Part shown: positions 1 through 8,159 of the stretch, piece after piece
How positions within the stretch are numbered: the first letter of the stretch is position 1
Layout of the letters: each line of letters starts with the position of its first letter
Source of the DNA: JBDTOX01 sp039933015
GTDB taxonomy: Bacteria > Pseudomonadota > Gammaproteobacteria > Burkholderiales > Methylophilaceae
Length of the DNA stretch: 16,323 bases
NCBI GenBank assembly: GCA_039933015.1
Contig: JBDTOX010000082.1
Coordinates: 1-16,323 of the forward strand
Direction: 5' to 3'
Made by a program: the position numbers and the translations under genes
Notes under the pieces: generated by a model
What the model was told of the DNA's origin: nothing
The model's input: only the letters and a program-made list of their open reading frames with translations
The model's database searches: none

Positions 1-2
1 AC

Positions 3-536
3 GACCCCGAACAAGATAGTGACGAGGCCGAGCTGTTTCGCGAAGCAGTCAAAGGCGCGCGGCCACTCAAGGCACCCCGCCTGCTTCACTCGCCTCCAAA
101 ACCCAAGCCTGTCGCCAAGCAATTTTTGCGCGATGAGCATCAGGCATTGGTGGATTCACTCAGCGACAATTATATCCCTGCCCACGAGCTTGAGAGCGGC
201 GAGGAGCTCCTCTATCTGCGCACAGGGCACTCTCCCGATATTTTAAGCAAGCTGCGGCGGGGGCATTGGGTAGTACAGGCTTCGATAGATCTTCACGGCC
301 TGGTGGCTGATGAAGCGCGACTTTACGTTGCAGAGTTTCTGGCTGACTGCAAGAAGCGCGGCATACGTTGCGTACGCATCATTCATGGCAAGGGGCTGGG
401 CTCGCGCAACCGCGAGCCCGTGCTCAAACATAAATTACGCAACTGGCTTATGCAAAAAGATGAAGTCATTGCCTATGCCCAGGCCCGCCATAATGACGGC
501 GGCAGCGGTGCGGTAATCGTATTGCTCAAAGCTTGA
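3..536 (+). CDS. Smr-domain protein (MutS2 C-terminal-like nuclease domain), 5' partial
   Basis: The frame is open from the left edge to the TGA at 534-536, so the true start lies outside the window; the first visible complete codon is at 3. About 177 residues are visible. The N-terminal part is charged and proline/lysine-rich, followed by an Smr domain. Family hallmarks are IDLHGL, IIHGKGLGS and, near the end, GGSGAVIVLLK, which match the conserved LDLHG, HGKG and GGxGAxxVxL blocks. Smr domains are nicking endonucleases or RNA-cleaving domains that act on nucleic acids; stand-alone versions (SmrA/SmrB type) are common in proteobacteria, and SmrB in E. coli acts on collided ribosomes. Which subtype this one is cannot be decided here. 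The stop codon lies inside a perfect palindrome (528-548). The family call is secure; the substrate is unknown. Confidence 0.88.
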   Translation, partial: DPEQDSDEAELFREAVKGARPLKAPRLLHSPPKPKPVAKQFLRDEHQALVDSLSDNYIPAHELESGEELLYLRTGHSPDILSKLRRGHWVVQASIDLHGLVADEARLYVAEFLADCKKRGIRCVRIIHGKGLGSRNREPVLKHKLRNWLMQKDEVIAYAQARHNDGGSGAVIVLLKA

Positions 537-548
537 AGTTCAAGCTTT
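528..548. repeat. Perfect palindrome over the smr stop codon
   Basis: AAAGCTTGAA at 528-537 and TTCAAGCTTT at 539-548 are exact reverse complements around one central G. The smr stop codon is inside the left arm. There is no T-run afterwards, so it is not a classic intrinsic terminator. It could be a weak transcript-end hairpin or a protein-binding site. Confidence 0.6.
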
Positions 549-560
549 AACATCCCCCCC

Positions 561-583
561 TAACTCAGTTAATTACTGAGTTA
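561..583. repeat. Perfect inverted repeat in the efflux operon leader
   Basis: The arms TAACTCAGT (561-569) and ACTGAGTTA (575-583) are exact reverse complements with the spacer TAATT. It lies 160 bp upstream of the chosen start of the outer-membrane channel gene. The symmetry and AT-rich spacer suit an operator for a dimeric regulator; a terminator for smr is less likely because no T-tract follows. No regulator gene adjoins it. Confidence 0.5.
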
Positions 584-626
584 AGCGTCTTGCTCATATG
601 GCAAAGCGCTCACAATGCAATGGTCC

Positions 627-659
627 TGTAAGGCTCTTGTAAGATTCCTGGCATAGATT
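627..659 (+). promoter_or_regulatory. Candidate response-regulator box and -10 of the efflux operon
   Basis: TGTAAG occurs at 627-632 and again at 638-643, an exact 11-bp period with a five-base spacer. This is the geometry of direct-repeat boxes for OmpR/PhoB-family regulators (compare PmrA, CTTAAG-N5-CTTAAG). Ten bases after the second box is TAGATT (654-659), a plausible -10. Metal-efflux RND operons are commonly under such two-component control (CzcR, CusR). No regulator gene is in the window, so the assignment is inference. Confidence 0.35.
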
Positions 660-742
660 GCCGCCTCTGAATAAAACCTTCGGCAACACCGTCTGTATTT
701 TTGCGCATTATTCGTCGTGCCATCTCTGCAAAGGCTGTACCC

Positions 743-2053
743 ATGAAACTGCGTCTGTTGACCAGCATTGCCCTCATCGCAGTTCTATCCCATTACAACC
801 TTCTATTCGCGGCAGATAACATTGTGCTTGATCACTTGAGCCTAAGCCATGCTGAAGAGCTATTTGCCCATAACAACCGTGAACTGCTGGCCGCCCAACG
901 CGCCGTCGAAGGCTCACAGGCGGACACCCTGAGCGCAGCGCAAAACCCCAACCCTACGCTCTCGATTAACGCATCCAATTTCAACCTGAATCGTAAGGCC
1001 GGTAATACCAACCCCGAAGGCGGAGGGGGCGGCATCACCAACCAGACCATCTCTAGCGTGGTAGCAATCAGCCAACTATTTGAACGTGGCGATAAACGTG
1101 AGATTCGCATGGCGGTGGCTAATAACGTACTCAAAGCCTCCCAATACAACCTCAAAGACACCATCAGGCAGCAGAATCTCTTCCTGAAAATTGCATATTA
1201 CGACCTGTTGCTGGCGCAAGCATCCGAGCAAGTTCAGCTCACCAATGCTGCACTCTACGATAAGACATTGGAGGCAGCTGATTTACGGTTCAAAGCTGGT
1301 GATATTGCCTACGCAGATGTCGCGCGTATTCGCGTGGACGCCTTACGCGCGAAGAATGATCTGCGTCAGGCACAGGCTAACCATCAAAAAGCACAGGCGA
1401 ACCTTGCCTATATCATAGGCAAGGAACTGGAGGCCGACAGCATCGTAGCGACGGATACATGGCCCAGCATAGACTCGGCAGAGACTAGGGCAGTAATCGA
1501 CCCTGCTCAACTGAATGACCGAGCCGACATCAAGGCTACAGAAGCACTCGTACATGCTGCCGATGACAACCGCCACCTGGCTGAAGCACTGAAAACGCGG
1601 GATGTGACGATAGGCGTGCAATATCAGCACTACCCAGGCCAAGGTCCTGGCAATGGGGAAAACACAATAGGTGCTGTAATCAGCATACCCTTATTTACCA
1701 ACTACCAATATCAAGGCGAGATCGCCCGTGCCGAAGTGGATTACACCACCGCGCTGGAAGCCCGCGAGCAGGCACGTGCTACAGCCATACGAGAAATCAC
1801 GCGCACACGCGCAGACCTTAACGCCTCTATCGAAAAAGTACAGCGCTTCGACCAGCAAATGCTGGCTGAGGCGAAAAAAGCTGCGGAATCCGCTGAATTT
1901 GCCTATCAGCATGGCGCCATGGGCGTCACCGACTTGCTCGATGCGCGCCGCATACTGCGTGCGCTGGAGCTGGATGCCGCCAGCGTCCGCGCCGACTACG
2001 CCAAATCACTTGCTGCCTGGCAGGCAGCAACAAATCCTGAGGAAAATCCATGA
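743..2053 (+). CDS. TolC/CzcC-type outer-membrane channel of a metal RND efflux system
   Basis: This 436-residue protein of the outer membrane efflux (OEP/TolC) family would form the channel of a tripartite RND pump. From ATG 743 it begins with a signal peptide: MKLRLL, a hydrophobic stretch, then a likely cleavage after LLFA. An AAAGG Shine-Dalgarno element lies about 8 bases upstream. A TTG 42 bases further upstream is in frame but would put a long charged segment before the signal peptide. Long alpha-helical, Ala/Gln/Glu-rich segments fit the periplasmic coiled coils, and the two OEP repeats are visible (about residues 40-220 and 255-430). The gene lacks the Cys that would mark a lipoprotein. 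Its TGA overlaps the ATG of the adaptor (ATGA), suggesting translational coupling. The gene is intact. The CzcC-like call rests on operon order and the pump; the metal is unknown. Confidence 0.88.
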   Translation: MKLRLLTSIALIAVLSHYNLLFAADNIVLDHLSLSHAEELFAHNNRELLAAQRAVEGSQADTLSAAQNPNPTLSINASNFNLNRKAGNTNPEGGGGGITNQTISSVVAISQLFERGDKREIRMAVANNVLKASQYNLKDTIRQQNLFLKIAYYDLLLAQASEQVQLTNAALYDKTLEAADLRFKAGDIAYADVARIRVDALRAKNDLRQAQANHQKAQANLAYIIGKELEADSIVATDTWPSIDSAETRAVIDPAQLNDRADIKATEALVHAADDNRHLAEALKTRDVTIGVQYQHYPGQGPGNGENTIGAVISIPLFTNYQYQGEIARAEVDYTTALEAREQARATAIREITRTRADLNASIEKVQRFDQQMLAEAKKAAESAEFAYQHGAMGVTDLLDARRILRALELDAASVRADYAKSLAAWQAATNPEENP

Positions 2054-3184
2054 ATCGCACCAGCCTAGTTGTGCTGTTACTTGCAGGCATAGCTACTTTC
2101 AATTCAGCTATTGCGGCAGATAAACCCTCTGAAAAAAACACCGCGTAAGGCAGCACCCAGTTCGGATGAAATCATCCTCGCACCTAACTCACCGCAATTA
2201 GCCAACCTCAGGATTGAGCCTGTCATAGAAGTTGCAGCACCAGCAACCGACCCGCTCAATGGCAAAATCACCTTTGATGAAAACTACACTGTGCGCATCA
2301 GCTCGCCCGTTATAGGCCGGGCATTGCGCATCAACGCGCAGATTGGCGACAAAGTGAAAGCCGGGCAAGTGTTACTGGTAATGGATTCACCGGATTTAGG
2401 CAGCGCTGTGGCCGACGCACGCAAAGCTGACGCCGATTTGCAGTTAAAACGACAGGCCCAGGAACGTAGTCGTTTGTTGCTGGATGGCGGTGTCATTGCC
2501 CGCAAGGAATTTGAAAACAGTCTGGCCGATATGGCAGAGGCTGAAGCAGAAGCGCAACGCGCGCATGCGCGCCTCAAGAACCTGGGCGCTGGCCATGCCA
2601 ATGGCGGCAATGAAAGCTATACCCTGCGCGCGCCCATGGCGGGCGTGATCGTAGACCGCCAGATCAATCCCGGCAGCGAAGTACGCCCTGATGCGGCAGC
2701 ACCGTTATTTATCGTGACCAATCCCAGTCACCTGTGGGCCACGATAGACCTGCCGGAACGCGACCTCAGCAAGGTAGCCATCGGTCAGGCATTGTCGATA
2801 GAGGTAGATGCTTACCCGAATGAAAGCTTCACTGGTCGTGTGCAGTCAATAGGCGCCATGGTAGATCCCGTCACGCGCCGCATCCCGGTGCACTGCATGG
2901 TGGAAAGCAAGGGCAAGCTCAAGCCGGAAATGTATGCACGCATCACGCCCCTGAGCACCAACTACACCAAAGTTATCCGCCTACCGAACAGCGCCCTCAT
3001 TACCGAAGGCTTGTATAGCTATGTATTTGTGGAGACTAGCCCGGGCCATATCAAAAAACGCCGTATTACTCTCAATACACAAGGTCGTGATTTTTCCACG
3101 GTAAAAGAAGGATTAAGCGCAGGTGAACGATTAGTGAGTTCTGGCGCCATCCTGCTTAATTCTGAGCTGTCAGCAGGCAAATAA
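2050..3184 (+). pseudogene. RND periplasmic adaptor (HlyD/CzcB family), frameshifted after the signal peptide
   Basis: ATG 2050 opens a 32-residue frame beginning MNRTSLVVLLLAGIATF, a typical signal peptide ending NSAIA/ADKP, and stops at TAA 2146-2148. The mature adaptor continues in another frame, open from TTG 2111 to TAA 3182-3184. Removing one A from the seven-A run at 2132-2138 joins the two into one protein of about 377 residues. In the mature part, lipoyl/barrel-sandwich halves are seen (SSPVIGRALRINAQIGDKV and LRAPMAGVIVDRQ) around an Ala/Glu-rich helical hairpin, followed by beta-barrel and membrane-proximal domains. Such adaptors link the inner-membrane pump to the outer-membrane channel. 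If only the TTG frame were translated the product would lack an export signal and could not work. The stop overlaps the pump start (TAATG). An inactivating mutation, an assembly error and transcriptional slippage on the A-run are all possible. Confidence 0.85.
2132..2138 (+). other. Seven-A run at the adaptor frameshift
   Basis: Seven consecutive A follow a G and precede CACCGCG. The signal-peptide frame enters the run and reaches TAA at 2146; the mature frame leaves it shifted by one base. Six A would restore the reading frame, giving SEK-TPRK across the junction. Homopolymers of this length are prone to replication slippage, polymerase slippage and sequencing error. Confidence 0.8.
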
Positions 3185-6100
3185 TGTTAGAAAAACTCAT
3201 CACCTTTTCGCTGCAGCAGCGTGTATTTGTGCTGCTCGGCACGCTGGCGCTGGCAATTGCGGGCTGGTTCACCGTACAAAACCTGCCGATTGAAGCTTTC
3301 CCCGACGTGGAAGATGTGCACGTCGGCATCGTGACTCAAGTGCCAGGCTTGGCGCCAGAAGAAGTTGAGCGCGTGGTTACCCTGCCGATCGAACATGGCA
3401 TGAGCGGTGTACCGCACTTGATGCAGATGCGCTCGGTATCAATTACGGGCCTGTCCGTCATCACGCTTACTTTTTCCGAACGCACCGACGATTACTTTGC
3501 ACGCCAGCAAGTGCTGGAGCGTTTACAAGCCGTAAGCTTGCCAACCGGCTATCAACCAACGCTGGCGCCGCTGACGACAGCGGTGGGCGAAATTTTCCGC
3601 TACCTGGTAGAAGCCCCCAAAGATATGCCGCAGCGTGAAATACGAGCAATCCAGGATTGGCAGATTGTGCCTCAGTTACGCACAGTATCCGGCGTGGCAG
3701 ACATTACAAGCTTTGGCGGCGCAGTTAAAGAATATCAGGTCAAGCTCGACCCCTACCTGCTGAAGAAATTCAGCATCAGTATTGATCAAGTTAACCAGGC
3801 CCTCACCAATAACAGCAGCAATGTTGGCGGTGGCCTCATGCGCCGCGGCGATGAAGCACTGGTGGTACGTGGCATTGGTCTTTACAAAAGCCTGGATGAC
3901 ATTGCGCAAACGGTGATTACTGCACGCAATGGCCACCCAATACTGGTGAGCGATGTGGGCCAGGCAACCATAGGGGACCGCCCGCGCTCCGGCATAGTCG
4001 CTTTCAATGGCCAGGATGATGTGATGGAAGGCATCGTTCTAATGAATAAGGGCCAGAATCCGGCCAAAGTCATTGAAGCGTTACGTGAAAAAGTAAACGA
4101 AATTAATGTCAAACTGCCTGCAGGCGTCAAGCTGGTACCGTTTTATGATCGCACCAGCCTGATTGATCACACCGTACATACGGTGACAGAAAACCTCATT
4201 GTCGGCGCATTATTGGTAGTCGCGATTCTGGTGGTGTTCCTGCGCAACTGGCGCGCGGCACTGATTGTAGCTTCCGTTATCCCGCTTTCCCTCTTAATTT
4301 GCCTTCGTCATCATGGATATTCGTGGGGTTTCAGCCAACCTCATTTCTTTAGGCGCAGTCGACTTCGGTATCATCATTGATAGTGCGGTAGTGCTAGTAG
4401 AAGCGCTGATGGTGCGCTTGGCGTTGAGCCATGCGGATAAGTTTCCGCAGCATGCCAATGCTGGCTGGCGCATCCATACCTTGAAACAAACAGCTATTGA
4501 AATGGGGCGGCCTATCCTGTTTTCCAAGGCTATTATCATTCTGGCCTTCCTGCCCATATTCACTTTCCAGCGCGTCGAGGGCAAGATTTTCTCACCCATG
4601 GCATTTACCCTGAGCTTTGCCCTGCTGGGTGCCATAGTGCTTACATTGACGCTGGTGCCTGCGCTGATGTCATACACCATGCGGCGTGAAGACATGGCGG
4701 AAAAACATAGCAACTGGATGCACGCTATGCAGCAAGGCTATCGTAACTTCCTACTGCGCATGAGTAATATCAGGCTGCCAGTCGCGGCTGTTTCTATTGG
4801 TCTTCTGGTCATTTCCATCCTGCTTGCCCCCAAGCTAGGCTCAGAGTTTCTGCCCAAGCTGGATGAAGGCAATATCTGGCTTACCATCAGCTTGCCGCCG
4901 TCTACCGGGCTGGAAAAAACCAAGGAAATCGAGCGCCATGTGCGCAACATCCTGGAAAGCTACAAAGAAGTACGGCTGGTAGTGAGCCACGTCGGACGGC
5001 CGGATGACGGCACTGACCCTAAAGGCCCAAACAACATTGAAATTCTGGCAGACCTGACCCCCAAAGACACCTGGAACTTTGCCTATAAGGAAGACCTTAT
5101 CAGCAATATTTCGCAAAAAATACACGCCATTCCCGGCATTCCTACCAATTTCTCACAGGTGATTCAGGATAGCGTGGAAGAAGCCTTATCCGGCGTTAAG
5201 GGCGAAATCTCCGTGAAGATTTTCGGGCCTGATCTAGGGATACTGGAAGCTAAAGCCGATCAAGTCGTTGATGTTTTGAACTCAGTCCGCGGTGCCACAG
5301 ATGTAGCCGCCATACGCATTTCCGGCAACTCAGAACTGGATATCACACTGGACCGCACCAAACTCGCGCGCTATGGCTTGACGGTGAATGACGTTAATTC
5401 GACCGTACAAACCGCATTGGCGGGCAATGCCGCCAACACATTCTATGATGGCGATCGCCGCTTTGATGTCACCTTGCGCCTGGATGAAGCTTTCCGCGAC
5501 GGCGTGGATGATATTGATGCGCTGCCCATTGCCCTGCCGGATAACGCGGGCACTATTCCATTGAGCGAAATAGCGAACGTCGTCATTAAGCAAGGCGCAT
5601 CGCGTGTGAGCCGTGAAGGTGTATCGCGCATCGTGGCGATTAAAGCCAACCTGACCAGCCGCGACCAGGGCAGCTTCGTGAATGAAGCAATGGAAAAAGT
5701 TAAAGCACAGGTCAAACTGCCAGCGGGCTACACCATTACCTGGGGCGGCCAGTTTGAAAACCAGCAACGCGCCATGAAGCGCTTGCAAGTCATTGTGCCG
5801 CTATCGCTTATGCTGATATTCGTGCTGCTGTTCTGGGCGTTCCGCTCCATACGCAACGCGCTGCTGGTACTTTTGATGATTCCATTTACCCTCATTGGCG
5901 GTCTAGGTGGCCTGGCATTGGCTGGCCTGCACTTGTCAGTCTCAGCGGCTGTGGGATTTATTGCACTGGCGGGGATTTCCGTACAAAACGGCGTGATTAT
6001 GGTGGAGCAGATCAAACACCTGATCATGGAAGGCCGCGCTGTCGCTGATGCAGTACTGGAAGGCGCTGTCGTCAGATTGCGGCCTATTCTGATGACCGCG

Positions 6101-6292
6101 CTGATGGCGGGGTTGGGGCTATTACCTGCTGCCCTGTCGCACAGCATCGGCTCGGAAACTCAGCGCCCGTTTGCCGTGGTTATCGTCGGCGGCTTGATTA
6201 CTGCCACCTTCTTCACGCTGTTATTGCTGCCGTTACTATTTCCCTATTTCTCGGATGAGACGAAAAATGAGGGCTGGCAGGGCGAAGAATAG
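3184..6292 (+). pseudogene. Heavy-metal efflux RND pump (CzcA/CusA family), split by a one-base frameshift
   Basis: Together the two pieces span about 1,035 residues, the usual length of the HME-RND family. The N-terminal piece (ATG 3184 to 4380) has the first transmembrane helix after MLEKLITFSLQQR, the porter motif NLPIEAFPDVEDV and the start of the membrane block (LIVGALLVVAILVVFLRNW). After VIPLSLL it runs out of frame. The correct frame resumes at about 4298 (FAFV, then MDIRGVSANLISLGA) and continues to 6292 with the second porter half, the late helices and EQIKHLIMEGR. Deleting one A at 4296-4297 restores a continuous protein. The proton-relay segment DFGIIIDSAVVLVE is present but downstream of the break, and reads D-S-A where CzcA-type pumps usually read D-G-A. 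Neither fragment alone could be an active trimeric pump. Specificity for Co/Zn/Cd, Ni or another ion cannot be assigned. Confidence 0.88.
4294..4300 (+). other. Frameshift point in the RND pump gene
   Basis: The upstream frame reads CTC TTA ATT TGC, the downstream frame TTT GCC TTC GTC. One extra A at 4296-4297 separates them; in the downstream frame, TAA at 4295-4297 closes the reading frame just upstream. Removing one A gives L-L-F-A, the expected hydrophobic helix. The site is not a long homopolymer. Confidence 0.8.
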
Positions 6293-6337
6293 CAAAGTGA
6301 ACCGTTAAGCACAGGCACAATCGAAGTGATATGCAAC

Positions 6338-6817
6338 TCAGGCAATATGTTGAATCAGGCATACCGCTTCGGCAGCGATGCCCTCGCCACGCCCGGTAAA
6401 TCCGAGCTTCTCCGTGGTAGTGCCCTTCACGTTCACGGCATCCAGCGCGATGCCGCAGTCATCGGCAATATTTGCGCACATCCGGGCAGTATGGGGTGCC
6501 AGCTTGGGCGCTTCTGCCATCACCGTAGCATCAATATTCACCACGCCAAAATTCCTGGCCATGAGCAAGGCCGCCACATGCCGCAATAGCTGGCGCGAAT
6601 CTATGCCCTTGTAACGCTCATCCGTATTGGGAAAGTGCTTGCCGATATCGCCGAGCGCCGCCGCACCCAGCAGCGCATCGCATATCGCATGCAGCAGGAC
6701 ATCGGCATCCGAATGCCCGTCCAGCCCTTTGTCGTGCGGGATATTGACCCCGCCGATAATACAACGGCGCCCTGCTACAAGCTGATGCACATCAAATCCA
6801 TGGCCAATTCTTATCAT
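6338..6817 (-). CDS. ispF: 2-C-methyl-D-erythritol 2,4-cyclodiphosphate synthase
   Basis: This 159-residue protein has the normal IspF length. IspF converts 4-diphosphocytidyl-2-C-methyl-D-erythritol 2-phosphate into the cyclic diphosphate, releasing CMP, in the MEP pathway of isoprenoid synthesis in the cytoplasm. The start MIRIGHGFDVHQL carries metal ligands D9 and H11, with the third ligand H43 in DADVLLHAICD. GDIGKHFPNTD and the C-terminal block VKGTTTEKLGFTGRGEG are family signatures. The gene lies two bases downstream of the ispD stop and is clearly co-transcribed with it. It converges with the efflux operon across 45 bp in which I see no hairpin terminator. The sequence is complete and typical. 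Confidence 0.97.
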   Translation of the reverse strand: MIRIGHGFDVHQLVAGRRCIIGGVNIPHDKGLDGHSDADVLLHAICDALLGAAALGDIGKHFPNTDERYKGIDSRQLLRHVAALLMARNFGVVNIDATVMAEAPKLAPHTARMCANIADDCGIALDAVNVKGTTTEKLGFTGRGEGIAAEAVCLIQHIA

Positions 6818-6819
6818 GT

Positions 6820-7533
6820 TTAATCTCGTTTATTCAAGTCGGCATTGAGTATGGCTTCAACCAGCGCCAAATCCTGCGCATAGGTGATTTTAAGATTGCG
6901 CAGCTCGCCAGACACCAGTTTCGGCTGCAAGCCCAGCGCTTCAATAGCTTGCGCTTCATCCGTGGGCGCACCACCTGCTTCTTGCAAGGCGCGTTTAAGC
7001 AAATCGTAACGAAACATCTGGGGGGTCTGCGCCTGCCATAAGCTTTCGCGTGACTCGGTATGCGCGACACGCTGCTCGCGGTCCGCGCGCTTCAGGGTAT
7101 CGGCCAGCGGAATGGCCAGTAAACCGCCCACAGGATCATTTTGCAATGTATCAAGCAAATGATTAAGCAATGCAAGCGTTAAGCCCGGACGCGCCGCATC
7201 ATGCACCAATATCCAGGCGTCGGCTGCGACCTGACCCTGCATGGATTGCAAGGCACTCAAGACCGTAGCCGCGCGAGTTGCACCGCCACAACGCTGCACC
7301 TTAAGTTTCAAACTCCGTACTTTATCGTTAGCACTTAAATCCACGGCGTCCCATAGATTATCATCGGGGCTTAAGACCAAAGTAATCGAATCTATACGCG
7401 CGCATGCAGCAAACACGTCGAGTGTGTGGTGGATCAGCGGACGCCCGGCAAGCAATAAATATTGCTTGGGAATTTTGGACCCCATGCGTCTGCCAAAGCC
7501 GGCAGCGGGGATAATGACATGAAAGTTGGGCAT
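6820..7533 (-). CDS. ispD: 2-C-methyl-D-erythritol 4-phosphate cytidylyltransferase
   Basis: This 237-residue IspD transfers CMP from CTP to 2-C-methyl-D-erythritol 4-phosphate, the MEP-pathway step two before IspF. The nucleotide-binding N-terminus reads VIIPAAGFGRRMGSKIPKQY, with the glycine-rich loop and the catalytic Arg/Lys positions (R15 and K22 region in this family). LVHDAARP holds the metal-binding Asp, and APTDEAQAIEALG and the late Lys-containing block (LKITYAQDLALVEAIL) are typical. It is first in an ispD-ispF pair on the - strand, the common proteobacterial arrangement. The upstream 107 bp is shared with the divergent DUF4186 gene. A TAGAAT on the - strand (7540-7545) is a possible -10 very close to the start, without a clear -35. 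Confidence 0.96.
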   Translation of the reverse strand: MPNFHVIIPAAGFGRRMGSKIPKQYLLLAGRPLIHHTLDVFAACARIDSITLVLSPDDNLWDAVDLSANDKVRSLKLKVQRCGGATRAATVLSALQSMQGQVAADAWILVHDAARPGLTLALLNHLLDTLQNDPVGGLLAIPLADTLKRADREQRVAHTESRESLWQAQTPQMFRYDLLKRALQEAGGAPTDEAQAIEALGLQPKLVSGELRNLKITYAQDLALVEAILNADLNKRD

Positions 7534-7640
7534 GGATTTATTCTAACATGGCTGACTAAGGGCCTTGCATCTTGGTGGCGCCAATCCCATCTGGATCAGC
7601 TTGACAACTGCAGCCAGGCATACTGAAAGCATTACCCGTC

Positions 7641-8006
7641 ATGAGAGCACTCAACGAAATATTTGACGCACTGGCAAAATCAACTTTTCGCTGCCAGTTT
7701 CACCTGCGCAGTAAAGAGCTGGCCTATTTGCGTGCCAAGAGATTGCCCGTGGTGCTCGCACATGCCGAGGACTTTATCGCAAAGCGCCTTGCACCTGCGG
7801 TACTGGTCAACGACGGCAAGCAGACGCCGTTTCGTGGTCATCCCGTGTTCGTGGCACAACATGCAACCGCTTGCTGCTGCCGTCATTGCCTGGAGGAATG
7901 GCATCGGATTCCACATGGGCGGACGCTCGAACCGGCGGAAGTAGCGCACGTCATGGCGGTGCTGGAGCGCTGGCTGCGCGAAGAGCTGCTGAGAGTGTCT
8001 GACTAA
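7641..8006 (+). CDS. DUF4186 family protein
   Basis: This small soluble protein of 121 residues matches the family by recognition of its blocks: FRCQFHLRSKELAYL, FIAKRLAPAVLVNDGKQTP, RGHPVFVAQHATACCC and RHCLEEWHRIPHGR. The function is unknown. Cysteines at 78-80 and 83 with H74 and H88 make a compact Cys/His patch that could bind a metal, which is inference. The start is ATG 7641; no good Shine-Dalgarno element precedes it. A TTGACA at 7601-7606 might be a -35 but no convincing -10 follows. The gene stands alone between ispD (divergent) and the hydrolase gene, so context says little about its role. Confidence 0.85.
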   Translation: MRALNEIFDALAKSTFRCQFHLRSKELAYLRAKRLPVVLAHAEDFIAKRLAPAVLVNDGKQTPFRGHPVFVAQHATACCCRHCLEEWHRIPHGRTLEPAEVAHVMAVLERWLREELLRVSD

Positions 8007-8159
8007 CCCGCTAATTAGCTGGTGTAGACAGGCCTGAAGCGTTGTAAAATTGCTGCCATCGTGCGGCCCATGCTGCACAAAACCACAACGGGGTACCTCA
8101 CAGTAATAACAGGCGAGTCAGACTTGCCACCTCTACCCCCTATTCCTCGGAGCCCGTTC

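Noticed and set aside
2131..2139. A AAA AAC heptamer suggesting programmed -1 ribosomal frameshifting in the adaptor gene
   Set aside because: The zero frame does read gaA AAA AAC, but a -1 slip leads to the wrong third frame; the mature adaptor needs +1 (or -2).
5330..6147. Long antisense open frames across the RND pump gene
   Set aside because: They lie opposite strongly conserved pump sequence, with low-complexity, cysteine- and histidine-rich translations and no ribosome binding site.
7601..7629. TTGACA -35 for a DUF4186 promoter
   Set aside because: At 17 bases spacing the -10 would be TGAAAG, too far from consensus to claim.
8061..8159. N-terminal extension of the dienelactone hydrolase
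   Set aside because: The 33 extra codons give a proline-rich segment unlike the family, and the Shine-Dalgarno element belongs to ATG 8160.
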